A stretch of 55,900 nucleotides of DNA from a virus, in the IMG/VR virus record IMGVR_UViG_3300047667_000954, positions 1 through 55,900 of that record; one strand, given 5' to 3'. Below the pieces are notes generated by a model. That model was given only the letters and a program-made list of their open reading frames with translations. It was not told the DNA's origin and ran no database searches. Below are positions 46,551 to 55,221 of this stretch, one piece after another (position 1 is the stretch's first letter; every line of letters starts with the position of its first letter). Position numbers and translations under genes: made by a program.

Positions 46551-47748
46551 TAAGTGCCTTCTCTCTGTATGGTAATACATTCCCCAAGCTAACCTTATGG
46601 TAGGCAAAAATTGGGTCCTTTAGTATTTGTGTAAATTCGTCATGATTGGGATGGGTGGTCTTCCATATACATTTTTCTTCATATGCTGCGGCATCCCAAG
46701 TGCCCCAATCTGTAACAAGATTAAAACTCAGGCTGGTTGCATTATTATAACGGGACCTGATTAAATCCACAAAGGCAGGCATCTCTCTGAAGTTATCATT
46801 TTGCACTACAAAGTCGTAAGATAGTTTCATGTTTGGATATTCAATTTGGCGTGCATTCAAAAAATCACAATTCTCTAATAATAGATCCCATTTTCCACCA
46901 AGGCGGGTAACATTTTCGTATGTGTGCTTTTGTGCAGCATCATAACTGATTCGGATGTAGCCTAAATTATCATGTATATTTTTAATTTTATCCCACATTT
47001 TAGGAGTAAACATAATACCATTACATTGCATGTTAACGACTAGATTGGGGAAATCACTGCCTTTTAGCGATGTCAACATGTCTCTATAAATCTTACTAGC
47101 AAATGGATCACCGCTGCCTGTAACATGAATACTAAATTTACGGTCAGTAGGCGTGGTTAGAAAATCAGCAATAAGTCGATCGTTTATATGCTTGCGCTTA
47201 TCATACTCTTTGCCAGATGTAAACAATATTTTTCCGATACGACAACTGGGGCATTTCAAATTGCAACTTTCATCATTACTAAAATTAATCTTTGTGGGCA
47301 GTTCTTCCACTATAGTTGACCTATTGGACACCGCTTTAAATTCTGGTATTGCAGATGGGTATTTTCCAGACTCAATAGATTCCAGTGTGGGCAGGCTACC
47401 ATCTTGTATATGTGGACACTGTATATGATTACAATAGTTCCATTTGCCATTAAAAACTTGTTGTCGTAATTGCTGCGCTTTTTCACTATTCCATATTGTT
47501 TTCATATCGTCTTCAAGAATATTACCAATGGAATAAGGAAGCCAGGACGGACAACACATCCATACACGCCCATACATATCTATCTCAACCCAGGTAAATG
47601 GTTTACTGCAATATCGCCCTGTTAAATCTTTTTGCTCAGCAACACTGCCGTTACTGTCTTTTATCCAAACGTCTCCAAAGTCTGGAGTTGATGTTTGGCT
47701 ATTATTCTGCGGCGCAAATGGCCGTATATTAGGTGTGTTCTTGGTCAT
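46540..47748 (-). CDS. Radical SAM protein with N-terminal auxiliary-cluster (SPASM-like) domain
   Basis: A 402-residue protein. RYCSKPFTWVEIDMYG (Cys47) and VWMCCPSW (Cys65/66) form the auxiliary domain, with further Cys at 106 and 111. The core motif is SCNLKCPSC (Cys162/166/169), and VTGSGDPF (about 220-227) replaces GGEP, as in some divergent radical SAM enzymes. It is the first gene of a minus-strand run that overlaps 45.2-46.6 kb. Substrate unknown. Confidence 0.85.
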   Translation of the reverse strand: MTKNTPNIRPFAPQNNSQTSTPDFGDVWIKDSNGSVAEQKDLTGRYCSKPFTWVEIDMYGRVWMCCPSWLPYSIGNILEDDMKTIWNSEKAQQLRQQVFNGKWNYCNHIQCPHIQDGSLPTLESIESGKYPSAIPEFKAVSNRSTIVEELPTKINFSNDESCNLKCPSCRIGKILFTSGKEYDKRKHINDRLIADFLTTPTDRKFSIHVTGSGDPFASKIYRDMLTSLKGSDFPNLVVNMQCNGIMFTPKMWDKIKNIHDNLGYIRISYDAAQKHTYENVTRLGGKWDLLLENCDFLNARQIEYPNMKLSYDFVVQNDNFREMPAFVDLIRSRYNNATSLSFNLVTDWGTWDAAAYEEKCIWKTTHPNHDEFTQILKDPIFAYHKVSLGNVLPYREKALNGK

Positions 47749-47805
47749 TTCAATGTTCCTGCAGTGCGTGGTAAAAACTTATATTTGTGATCCACGCAAT
47801 TTGTA

Positions 47806-48402
47806 TTACTTTACCCATAATGATCCTGGACTGCAATTACGATTATGTGATGAAAATCCTCGCATAATATCTGCATCTGCCCAGGAAAAATAAGTGTCGC
47901 CTGATTTAAATCTGTCCCCAAATCCAATAGTTCGTTCGTCATATTTAAGTTTCATGCAATATGGATGTTCGTAATTAATGTGCATCCATGTTGCACCGTG
48001 AACATGCATCGCCTGTGCTTCAGCATTAAATTCAGTCATTGCTGCATTGATAAATTGTGTTTGTGTGCGCAACCTGTCAGGGACTGTGACATCAGGTGCG
48101 TCTGGAAACACATCAAAATTAGTTGCGGTGGCGCGCCAGGGTGTGTTGCCTGAATATGTACTATTGCTTCGTAGTTGGTTAATAAAATCATCATGGAATT
48201 TAGATGATTCACTTGCACCTGGTACTACATCACCATTTAACGCATCTCGTGTAACATGTGCTGAGTCCAGTCCGATATTGGCCACTAGCATCCAGCCGCC
48301 GCCATCAGATGTCATGTCACACCAAATATAATATCCCTGTATCTCATACCAACCAGTAACTGCATTTGGATAAAGTTGTTTGATTTGCCATGCATTATTC
48401 AT
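47806..48402 (-). CDS. Fibrinogen-like domain protein
   Basis: A 198-residue protein whose N-terminal half matches the start of fibrinogen-like globular domains: GYYIWCDMTSDGGGWMLV (about residues 23-40), with YxxWCDMTSDGGGW as the diagnostic segment. The C terminus (about 170-198) has SWADADIMRGFSSHNRNCSPGSLWVK. Such domains bind sugars or proteins. In a phage an adhesin or substrate-recognition role is plausible. It overlaps the upstream oxygenase gene. ATG 48402 is chosen; ATG 48372-type internal starts are not excluded. Confidence 0.75.
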   Translation of the reverse strand: MNNAWQIKQLYPNAVTGWYEIQGYYIWCDMTSDGGGWMLVANIGLDSAHVTRDALNGDVVPGASESSKFHDDFINQLRSNSTYSGNTPWRATATNFDVFPDAPDVTVPDRLRTQTQFINAAMTEFNAEAQAMHVHGATWMHINYEHPYCMKLKYDERTIGFGDRFKSGDTYFSWADADIMRGFSSHNRNCSPGSLWVK

Positions 48403-48976
48403 ATTCAGTATAACCTTCCATATCCCAACCATGCGCTTCTTTTAGCTTTTTATTATAAAAGAAACATAGCATGGCTTTGCGACGGTGCGCTTCTAATTGT
48501 ATTTCGTTACCATGCCAATTTTCAAATCCACACGGAAATATAATTCCTGTGTTGGGCAAGTAAGGTGCGTAGTCGACGACTCTGAAATCGTTGTCGACCT
48601 TACGGTAAACACTGGTGCCTAACCAAGGATGTCTGTCATGTTCAGGTTGATATATTACCATAGAAAACACTCTGGGACCGCCGTCCAGATGTGGCCTGTA
48701 ACTGTATCCTTGGTCCCATTCAGTTAATTGCAAATTAAAGCTCTTGACTTCAGGATCCTTTACATGTGTAAATAATTGGTAAAAATATGATTGCAACGGT
48801 GCCATAGCGGCTGCTAGATCAGTACGATCATAGGTAGCATGGTCCAGGCTTCGGTTATATTCCTCTATGGGAAGAATATCCTTTATTACCATATACTCAA
48901 ATGGGGCAGTAATCAATACAGAATTGTTAAATCTGTCAACAATAAAATTATTTAGATAATTTTGATATTCGTTCAT
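48395..48976 (-). CDS. 2-oxoglutarate/Fe(II)-dependent dioxygenase
   Basis: A 193-residue protein with the prolyl-4-hydroxylase-like signature: RPHLDGGPRVFSMVIYQP (His96, Asp98 as iron ligands), FENWHGNE (His155) and HRRKAMLCFF (Arg165 or 166 binding 2-oxoglutarate). It would hydroxylate a protein side chain, nucleotide or sugar. It overlaps both neighbours (8 nt downstream, 29 nt upstream), so it is translated with them. A second oxygenase-like protein lies at 38.0-38.6 kb. Confidence 0.8.
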   Translation of the reverse strand: MNEYQNYLNNFIVDRFNNSVLITAPFEYMVIKDILPIEEYNRSLDHATYDRTDLAAAMAPLQSYFYQLFTHVKDPEVKSFNLQLTEWDQGYSYRPHLDGGPRVFSMVIYQPEHDRHPWLGTSVYRKVDNDFRVVDYAPYLPNTGIIFPCGFENWHGNEIQLEAHRRKAMLCFFYNKKLKEAHGWDMEGYTEYE

Positions 48977-49592
48977 GGCTGCTCTTTAAAATCTGTTGTT
49001 GAATAGATGCATCTATGCACAATGCTATTGCGCCCAAGTCGTCCACTTCAACCTTATGCCAAAATTCGCTATATAATGACGATAGATTTTCAACTGTTGA
49101 AAATCTATCGTAGTCAAAACAAACAATATTGCCATTATAGTTAATTGCATTAAACAATTTGTAATCGTGTGCTATAATATATTTATTACCAATTTGGCAG
49201 GCTGCATTTGATTCGATTGCCTGATATGCTGCAACAATACTATCTACTGCAAAATCAATTGAGAAATTATTAATAAGTGAAAATAACAGATCACTGCCTG
49301 GTATCATTTTAAATTGAAAGTACATATGTCCGTTTTTAGTTTTGGTATCTATCCAGATATCATTTAAATAAATGTTCCCAGCATTTTTGAAAGTCATCAT
49401 TGTTTGAAAAAGATGCTGCCCATATAATTCAGTATATGCCTTGACTTTATAGGTATCATCCCAATAGGTATGATGTTGACTTTCCATACCATTCAAGTTA
49501 TCAAACTGTGCAACCTCCCCATTGGGGAATTGTCTGTATTGGCTATTGCTATCAAATGTAGTATTAAATAATTCATTTATGACATCAATCAT
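48948..49592 (-). CDS. Hypothetical protein with a kinase-like HDxKLxN motif
   Basis: A 214-residue protein. YIIAHDYKLFNAINYNG (about residues 138-154) followed by IVCFDYDRF (about 155-163) resembles the catalytic HxDxxxxN and DFD-type motifs of aminoglycoside phosphotransferase and protein-kinase-like folds. No clear N-terminal ATP-binding lysine loop was found, so this could be coincidence or a degenerate kinase. It is linked to the oxygenase by a 29-nt overlap. Confidence 0.5.
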   Translation of the reverse strand: MIDVINELFNTTFDSNSQYRQFPNGEVAQFDNLNGMESQHHTYWDDTYKVKAYTELYGQHLFQTMMTFKNAGNIYLNDIWIDTKTKNGHMYFQFKMIPGSDLLFSLINNFSIDFAVDSIVAAYQAIESNAACQIGNKYIIAHDYKLFNAINYNGNIVCFDYDRFSTVENLSSLYSEFWHKVEVDDLGAIALCIDASIQQQILKSSHERISKLSK

Positions 49593-49594
49593 AA

Positions 49595-50875
49595 TTATAC
49601 CATACTACTGAATGGCGGAACCTTACCATCATAATAAAGGCTACCAATGTGCTTTTCAACTTGCGCGCGCCAATCATTATAGTCTTGCTCGCTGTATCTA
49701 AATTGATGCCAATCCCATGCATTGCTGGTCCAAACATAAGCAGTTGTGGGGGCGTTGTTTGTATGCTTGCGCACAAGATCTAACACTGTATCAACTTCAT
49801 CAATAATGTTACTTACCTTATAGATTTTTTCAGCTTGCTGATATGTATGCCACATTGTTTCCCATTCACTATCAGTTATATTTAGGAACTCACGTTCTTT
49901 CCTAATAGTGCTACCTATTAAGTTAATATCACTGCGAATAAAATCACAACTTGGATTGTCTTTTTGATATTGAACATACATGTCTGTCAACGCTGCATCA
50001 GTTATATCTGTATAGTAATGTTGATCAAAATGTTTACGCCAATGAATTTCGCGCGGGCTAATATCAGCATATATCACTCTGGTATCAGTTGTAAATCCAA
50101 ACTTGCACAAGGTATAATATGGTTTAAATCCTGCCGCCACACCAATCCAATAATCCAAAACAAAGTCCTTGTGCATTGTTTTGCCAATATTGTCCAGGGG
50201 CTCTGTATTGGTGACGTAGATCCATTCCAACATTTCTTCTACAGGATAACTTGGCGATTGCAGGCCAGTATATGTGGGATTAACTGGTAGGAGAGTACGC
50301 TGCGGTTTTGCAGTTTGTTTTGATTGTGCATTATCATTTAGGTTAATTTCAAATATTACCCGCTTATTCATTCCATAAAAACTGTCAGGCAATTGCACCA
50401 TATGTTCTTTGTGGTAGAATGTAGATTTAAGGGCGGCAAAATCAGCAGGCCAAAAATGTGCAGGGTTGTCATAATGAATATCACATATTAAGATTAGTTT
50501 TGGATTATAACGAGCAATATAGGCATCAATTATTTCCACAACACGATCTTTATTGTAATAGAACATGCCGCCAAAAATCAAACAATCATAAGATCCCTGG
50601 AAGGGAGGATTATCCCAATCACCTTCTTTCCAATCTGTGTTGGGATATTTTGCGCCTGGGTATTTGGTTGCAAGCCTGTCAGGCACATCAGGCACAATAT
50701 CAAATCCGTGATATGTTATGTTGGTGTCAAGCCATTCCAACGGACGGGCCAAACGACAACCAACATCCAATACACTATTGATACCATGTTGCTGTATTAT
50801 CTGTGCCTGAAGTTTAAACATTGAATTTGCATCAATAGTGTCAAGCGGTTCAAATCTGTCCTCAGGATGGGCCAT
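49595..50875 (-). CDS. Two-domain protein with an N-terminal SAM methyltransferase
   Basis: A 426-residue protein. Residues about 34-175 form a class I methyltransferase (SVLDVGCRLARPLEWLD, YHGFDIVPDV, CLIFGGMFYYN). After a linker near residue 190, a second domain (about 210-426) has YWIGVAAGFKPYYTLCKFG and TRVIYADISPREIHWRKHF, which again looks Rossmann-like but without a clear SAM motif. The fusion may methylate a product bound by the second domain. Substrate unknown. Confidence 0.7.
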   Translation of the reverse strand: MAHPEDRFEPLDTIDANSMFKLQAQIIQQHGINSVLDVGCRLARPLEWLDTNITYHGFDIVPDVPDRLATKYPGAKYPNTDWKEGDWDNPPFQGSYDCLIFGGMFYYNKDRVVEIIDAYIARYNPKLILICDIHYDNPAHFWPADFAALKSTFYHKEHMVQLPDSFYGMNKRVIFEINLNDNAQSKQTAKPQRTLLPVNPTYTGLQSPSYPVEEMLEWIYVTNTEPLDNIGKTMHKDFVLDYWIGVAAGFKPYYTLCKFGFTTDTRVIYADISPREIHWRKHFDQHYYTDITDAALTDMYVQYQKDNPSCDFIRSDINLIGSTIRKEREFLNITDSEWETMWHTYQQAEKIYKVSNIIDEVDTVLDLVRKHTNNAPTTAYVWTSNAWDWHQFRYSEQDYNDWRAQVEKHIGSLYYDGKVPPFSSMV

Positions 50876-52431
50876 TATAGTTCTTCTTTTGCTTGCTTAC
50901 ATGCTGCATAAAATTCTGTCATTTCAGGAAACACTGCGAGGAAATCAGTATTACGTCTTTTGTCAAGCGTATTTATATAGTCGTAAAATTTGGCTCTGGC
51001 CACACGGATATCTGCATGGCCTTCCCGTTCTGGTGCATTCTTCTTGTTAAAGTACAGCCTATGGTTTACAATCCTAGCAAGTTTGTCCAGTTCATGTGTT
51101 TCAAATCCACCAGGTAGCGGCCAACCTTCAGTAACTGAATGCGCTCCCATGTATTCAATTGCTGGCAACAAATGATCTTCCACCAATTGATGTGTTGCAA
51201 AATGTGCATCCATTTGCTCAGGGTGTCTCAAGTAAGGGATATCCAAACTTACTGTGGTCATATGTGACTTGTTTTTGAGCTTGTGCGTCGCAAAATCCTT
51301 GTTTCCGATTTTGAACCCAGTTTTTTCAGATAATTGTGCAATGGAATTATTTGGACTATGTAGTAGCTTGAGTGCATGGACCCATTCCAACATCTGTTTG
51401 AAGCTAGTAATACTCAGGATATTAAACGCTGACATGATTGTCAGTCTGATGTTATCCATTGCAGCAATTTCTTCAGACCTGGCTTTTAATAGTTCAAAGT
51501 CCAGTCCTGTGCGAGCATACTCTGCACGCGGTCCCCAACCTTCAATACTAGTATACAATGTAATTTTTTTAACACAATCTGTATCACGCATACGTGTTAT
51601 CAATTCTATAAATTGCGCCCATAGTTTGTCTGGCACACTAAAGTTGCTGTTAATTGAAAACTCCATATCAGGTTTTGGATTCGCAATTAACCATTCCATA
51701 ATTTTAAATGTGTCTTTGCTCATTAATGGTTCGCCACCTGTAATACGAAAGTGTTTGAGGTTTGGCATTACATCAGGAACCCATTTCCAAAATGCTTCAA
51801 TGTATGGATTGTGGTCTCGTTTTTTGTAATTCAATGCATCAAGATCAGCGTGGTTATGTTGTTCTGTTTCGTGTGCTGTACCTTCAAGCAACTTGATTGG
51901 CCCATCTTTTTTAAGCTCCTCAACCCATTTGCTGCTAAACTCAGGACCACAATACGTGCATTTTAAATTGCACACATTACTAAAGCTAACCTCAAGATAG
52001 GATGGGTAGATGTTTTCGTCACCAGACAACTTAGTTATTTGATCATGTTGCTCATTTGCCCAGGGTTCAATACTTTTATAAACACGGTCACTGGTGCCGC
52101 CATCATCCTCAATGCGCCAACAATAATCACATTCACTTGGACGGTCATTATTTAACATCTGTTTTCTAGCTTTTTTCAGATGTGAAGTATTGAACAATGC
52201 ACTTGGACTTTTTGCCAATTCATCTAGTGGGATTTTATGTGGTGTAGGATGATGACAACTATGCGTCATTCCTGTACCCAGATGCAATGTAACCTGTGTA
52301 AACTTGGCCAGGCAAAAACCACACCCTGTTGAATCCAACAGGTCGCGCATGTTCGTATTATTATTTGCATTGTTCTGTATCATACCATGGGAATATCGAT
52401 CCCATTTGACATCAGTAAATTTTTTGGCCAT
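50875..52431 (-). CDS. Radical SAM protein with N-terminal auxiliary-cluster (twitch/SPASM-like) domain
   Basis: A 518-residue protein, the largest of the five. The auxiliary domain has CGFC (Cys37, Cys40), HSCHHP (Cys59) and ECDYC (Cys101, Cys104). The core has SNVCNLKCTYC (Cys154/158/161) and ITGGEPL (about 230-236). A further C-terminal region is unassigned. Its stop shares a base with the start of the methyltransferase gene. Substrate unknown; the layout matches the 45.2-46.6 kb protein. Confidence 0.87.
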   Translation of the reverse strand: MAKKFTDVKWDRYSHGMIQNNANNNTNMRDLLDSTGCGFCLAKFTQVTLHLGTGMTHSCHHPTPHKIPLDELAKSPSALFNTSHLKKARKQMLNNDRPSECDYCWRIEDDGGTSDRVYKSIEPWANEQHDQITKLSGDENIYPSYLEVSFSNVCNLKCTYCGPEFSSKWVEELKKDGPIKLLEGTAHETEQHNHADLDALNYKKRDHNPYIEAFWKWVPDVMPNLKHFRITGGEPLMSKDTFKIMEWLIANPKPDMEFSINSNFSVPDKLWAQFIELITRMRDTDCVKKITLYTSIEGWGPRAEYARTGLDFELLKARSEEIAAMDNIRLTIMSAFNILSITSFKQMLEWVHALKLLHSPNNSIAQLSEKTGFKIGNKDFATHKLKNKSHMTTVSLDIPYLRHPEQMDAHFATHQLVEDHLLPAIEYMGAHSVTEGWPLPGGFETHELDKLARIVNHRLYFNKKNAPEREGHADIRVARAKFYDYINTLDKRRNTDFLAVFPEMTEFYAACKQAKEEL

Positions 52432-52456
52432 ATCTTTTCCGTTTCAATTGGGTATC

Positions 52457-53449
52457 TTATATAAAATTAACTACTTGTTCTTCTCGCACCATTGGAGCGG
52501 TCCTTGCAGGATTGATGTATACTTCCTTGAAGAACTTACAGTCTTGTATACTCAGGTCAGCAATCTCTAAGTCAAGTTCCTGCCTGAGTAGGTCTCCCAG
52601 TGCAATGCTACTATCTGACACCAGCATACGGTCCCAGATATATCCTGTGTATTCACATGTTTGTATGCCCATGATTAATTCTCTATGTGCTGCAAACATT
52701 GGTGCAACTTCTTTATACCAATAATTGTTCAACCATTCAAAGTCACGAACATTTTTCCAATCCCATTCATCACGGCGCAGATTCGCCATCACACAGCCCA
52801 GACGAGCGCCGTACAGCGCCCATACTCCATTTTTTGTATCAGCACCCACACTCATCCAAGTTAGCAATCTTTGATAGTTTTTACGGTGAATTTTTTTGAT
52901 GTGTGTTTTGTCCACAACATTACCAGCTTCAAGCGTCATCTTTACGCCTTCTCTGAATCCTGCGCGCCAAGCTTGTAACGGGCTGGCGTTATTATATACA
53001 TGGCTATACACGTTGTTCATTTGTACGTAGTTGATGTTCCAGCAGAAGTCAACCTGAGCACTGTGGTCATTTTCAGGTGCTGCTTCATGTGTGCGCATAC
53101 GTTCAATTACATGCTTGGGCCAGCATTTGATGCCACCGTTTCCATATATAAGTCCGTTTATTTCATTCTTAGCTGCCCAACTAATTACATCATCACGCCC
53201 AATGGTGTCCATATCAATTTCTAAATTAAAGAATTCTGCATCAACAATATTATCTGCATCAATAGTAATTAGTCTGGAGGTCTCGCTAAGCTTGGCAGCG
53301 GCTTTATGTGCGGCATCACTTCCATACACGCCATGGCTGCGCTTTGCCCAGGGACATTTATCCAATAGATCCTGCCAGTTATTATTTGCATTTGGTTCAT
53401 CATAGCTGATAAAAACAATGTCAAAATCATTAATTGGGGTAAGTGTCAT
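52457..53449 (-). CDS. Glycosyltransferase-like protein, GT-A type (SYDEP family), long form
   Basis: A 330-residue paralogue of the protein at 44.5-45.2 kb. It has DIVFISYDEPNANNN (about residues 9-23), RLITIDADNIVDAEFF (about 59-74) with a DxD site, and NGLIYGNGGIKCWPK (about 97-111), comparable to NDLIYGYGAAKLFPK in the shorter protein. The C-terminal 90 residues (about 240-330) are extra and unassigned. Acceptor unknown. Confidence 0.6.
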   Translation of the reverse strand: MTLTPINDFDIVFISYDEPNANNNWQDLLDKCPWAKRSHGVYGSDAAHKAAAKLSETSRLITIDADNIVDAEFFNLEIDMDTIGRDDVISWAAKNEINGLIYGNGGIKCWPKHVIERMRTHEAAPENDHSAQVDFCWNINYVQMNNVYSHVYNNASPLQAWRAGFREGVKMTLEAGNVVDKTHIKKIHRKNYQRLLTWMSVGADTKNGVWALYGARLGCVMANLRRDEWDWKNVRDFEWLNNYWYKEVAPMFAAHRELIMGIQTCEYTGYIWDRMLVSDSSIALGDLLRQELDLEIADLSIQDCKFFKEVYINPARTAPMVREEQVVNFI

Positions 53450-54401
53450 TTATCTTCCTTTTGGTTACTTTAAGCGTGGGATTTTGATAGATGATATTAA
53501 CGTCGTCAATATCAAAATCAACTAAAAATCTTTCCTGATGCCCCAGTCTCAGTCGACTCATGTCCATTGAAAATTCAGCCAGGTACATATCAGGAGAGTC
53601 GCCCACAACATAAAATGTCATGTGGCGGTGTAATACACCACTTGCTGTTAATTGCTCTGCACTGATATTACTACTTAGTGTAACACAATTATTGTATTGT
53701 GTAAACGCAAGATGTGAACCAGTTTGATTTTTTACAGCTTGCCAAATATGTGGCAAATTAATAGTAGTTACCAGGCTAGTGTCAACATATTCAGCATCTG
53801 TAACTTCAAAATAATAATTCTTAAAATAACGGCGTGTTAGAAAACTTAACTCATAAGGGTTGCTATATCTTGCAACATCACCAATGTGATGCACAATTTG
53901 TCCATTGTGTATAAGGTCGCTCAGGGCAAAGCTTATCGTCTGGATTAAATAATCTGGGTCACCGTCCTTGGTAATATGAAACTCAAGATTATCAGGACCA
54001 TCAATTTGAATTTCACGTCGTATATTTTGTGCAACAAGATGAGAAATCATAGCTTGATTTACTTCAAACACTAACATCTTATTCTTTTTATATAGCTTGA
54101 CCCTTATATCCCATTCTTCAAGCTTATGGTTTGGTAGCAGGTACAAAGCTTCTTCACATATGCGTAACCGCAGATATTCTGACTTGGATACTAATTCAGG
54201 TAGATTACTCACAACATAATTTTGATCACTATCGTTGCCTTTGATAATCTGATGTGCTATGTCATCTTGTGTTACCAAAAGCGGTGCAGTTATATCATTA
54301 CGTATAGCATGGCCAACAGATATTATTTCACCTGTCCAATCATTATAGTAAACATAATATTGCGGATTAGATTTAGCTCGTTTTTGTATTGTAACTGTCA
54401 T
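53430..54401 (-). CDS. Hypothetical protein in the modification cluster (323 aa)
   Basis: A 323-residue protein overlapping both neighbours (20 and 29 nt). The N-terminal third is beta-rich (QYYVYYNDWTGEIISVGH) and the rest alternates helices and strands, without a recognised motif. Position and overlaps tie its expression to the glycosyltransferase-like genes. It may be structural or a partner, but nothing shows its function. Confidence 0.7.
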   Translation of the reverse strand: MTVTIQKRAKSNPQYYVYYNDWTGEIISVGHAIRNDITAPLLVTQDDIAHQIIKGNDSDQNYVVSNLPELVSKSEYLRLRICEEALYLLPNHKLEEWDIRVKLYKKNKMLVFEVNQAMISHLVAQNIRREIQIDGPDNLEFHITKDGDPDYLIQTISFALSDLIHNGQIVHHIGDVARYSNPYELSFLTRRYFKNYYFEVTDAEYVDTSLVTTINLPHIWQAVKNQTGSHLAFTQYNNCVTLSSNISAEQLTASGVLHRHMTFYVVGDSPDMYLAEFSMDMSRLRLGHQERFLVDFDIDDVNIIYQNPTLKVTKRKINDTYPN

Positions 54402-55221
54402 TTATTTTTCGCATTATATCAGTTGTCAAGAACTGTGGGTAACCGTAATGGAATAGTCCACGCTGTCTGTGATTGTTTATTTTTACTTGCAGATTATTTG
54501 TTACCCAAACAGTGTATTGCTCTTGCCAATTTAACGGATTCTCAATTGTGGGATCAAACAAAAAATTAATTTTTAGGTCATTGTAGTTAAACAATTTTAG
54601 CTTGGGGTAATTTTCACCCAACATGCTTACAGTTATACCGCACATCAAATCAAGATCAAAGTCAGCTGGCCTATATTCAGGTAAGGTAGCATAATAGCTT
54701 TCCCGCCAGGACCGAAATACAGGATCAGCCATCTTAAAAAATTCACTTGCAATTTGACTTTTACGAAAATACACCACCTTTGCATTATATACTGCAATGT
54801 TGTTACGGACATTTGCATGTGTGCGCTCCACATCAGTACATAAAATGCTGCGAAAATCACAGGAGTCAGCAAATGCTATATCAATATCACTTGTCTGATG
54901 CCACAGCATTTCCATATTGTCCAGGGCAATACTATAATTATGTATGGCTATTGTTTCTTCAAAAGGTGTGCAATAATAGATCTGCCACCAATCAATCATT
55001 ATATCATTGTGGCTTGCTTCTGTTCTTTTGAACGGCAATTCCACAATATAATTGAATCCTTCTTCATATTCTGCAGGAACATCAAGAAAATTATTAACAA
55101 CAACGCATGTTTCGCGTAGTGGATCACTGATCTTAAGACTAAGGCTTAACGCATATGCTGCTTTAATATTTTGTATACTACCAGCAGCATCAACACCAAG
55201 AATGATATACCCTTGTTTCAT
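54373..55221 (-). CDS. Glycosyltransferase-like protein (GT-A)
   Basis: A 282-residue protein resembling phage GT-A-type proteins next to 55218. IILGVDAAGSIQNIKAAYALSLSL (about residues 6-29) is the nucleotide-binding start and DIDIAFADSCDFR (about 112-124) is a candidate donor/metal region, although no clean DxD is present. It may be catalytically altered. It overlaps the upstream gene by 4 nt. Confidence 0.55.
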   Translation of the reverse strand: MKQGYIILGVDAAGSIQNIKAAYALSLSLKISDPLRETCVVVNNFLDVPAEYEEGFNYIVELPFKRTEASHNDIMIDWWQIYYCTPFEETIAIHNYSIALDNMEMLWHQTSDIDIAFADSCDFRSILCTDVERTHANVRNNIAVYNAKVVYFRKSQIASEFFKMADPVFRSWRESYYATLPEYRPADFDLDLMCGITVSMLGENYPKLKLFNYNDLKINFLFDPTIENPLNWQEQYTVWVTNNLQVKINNHRQRGLFHYGYPQFLTTDIMRKINDSYNTKTS

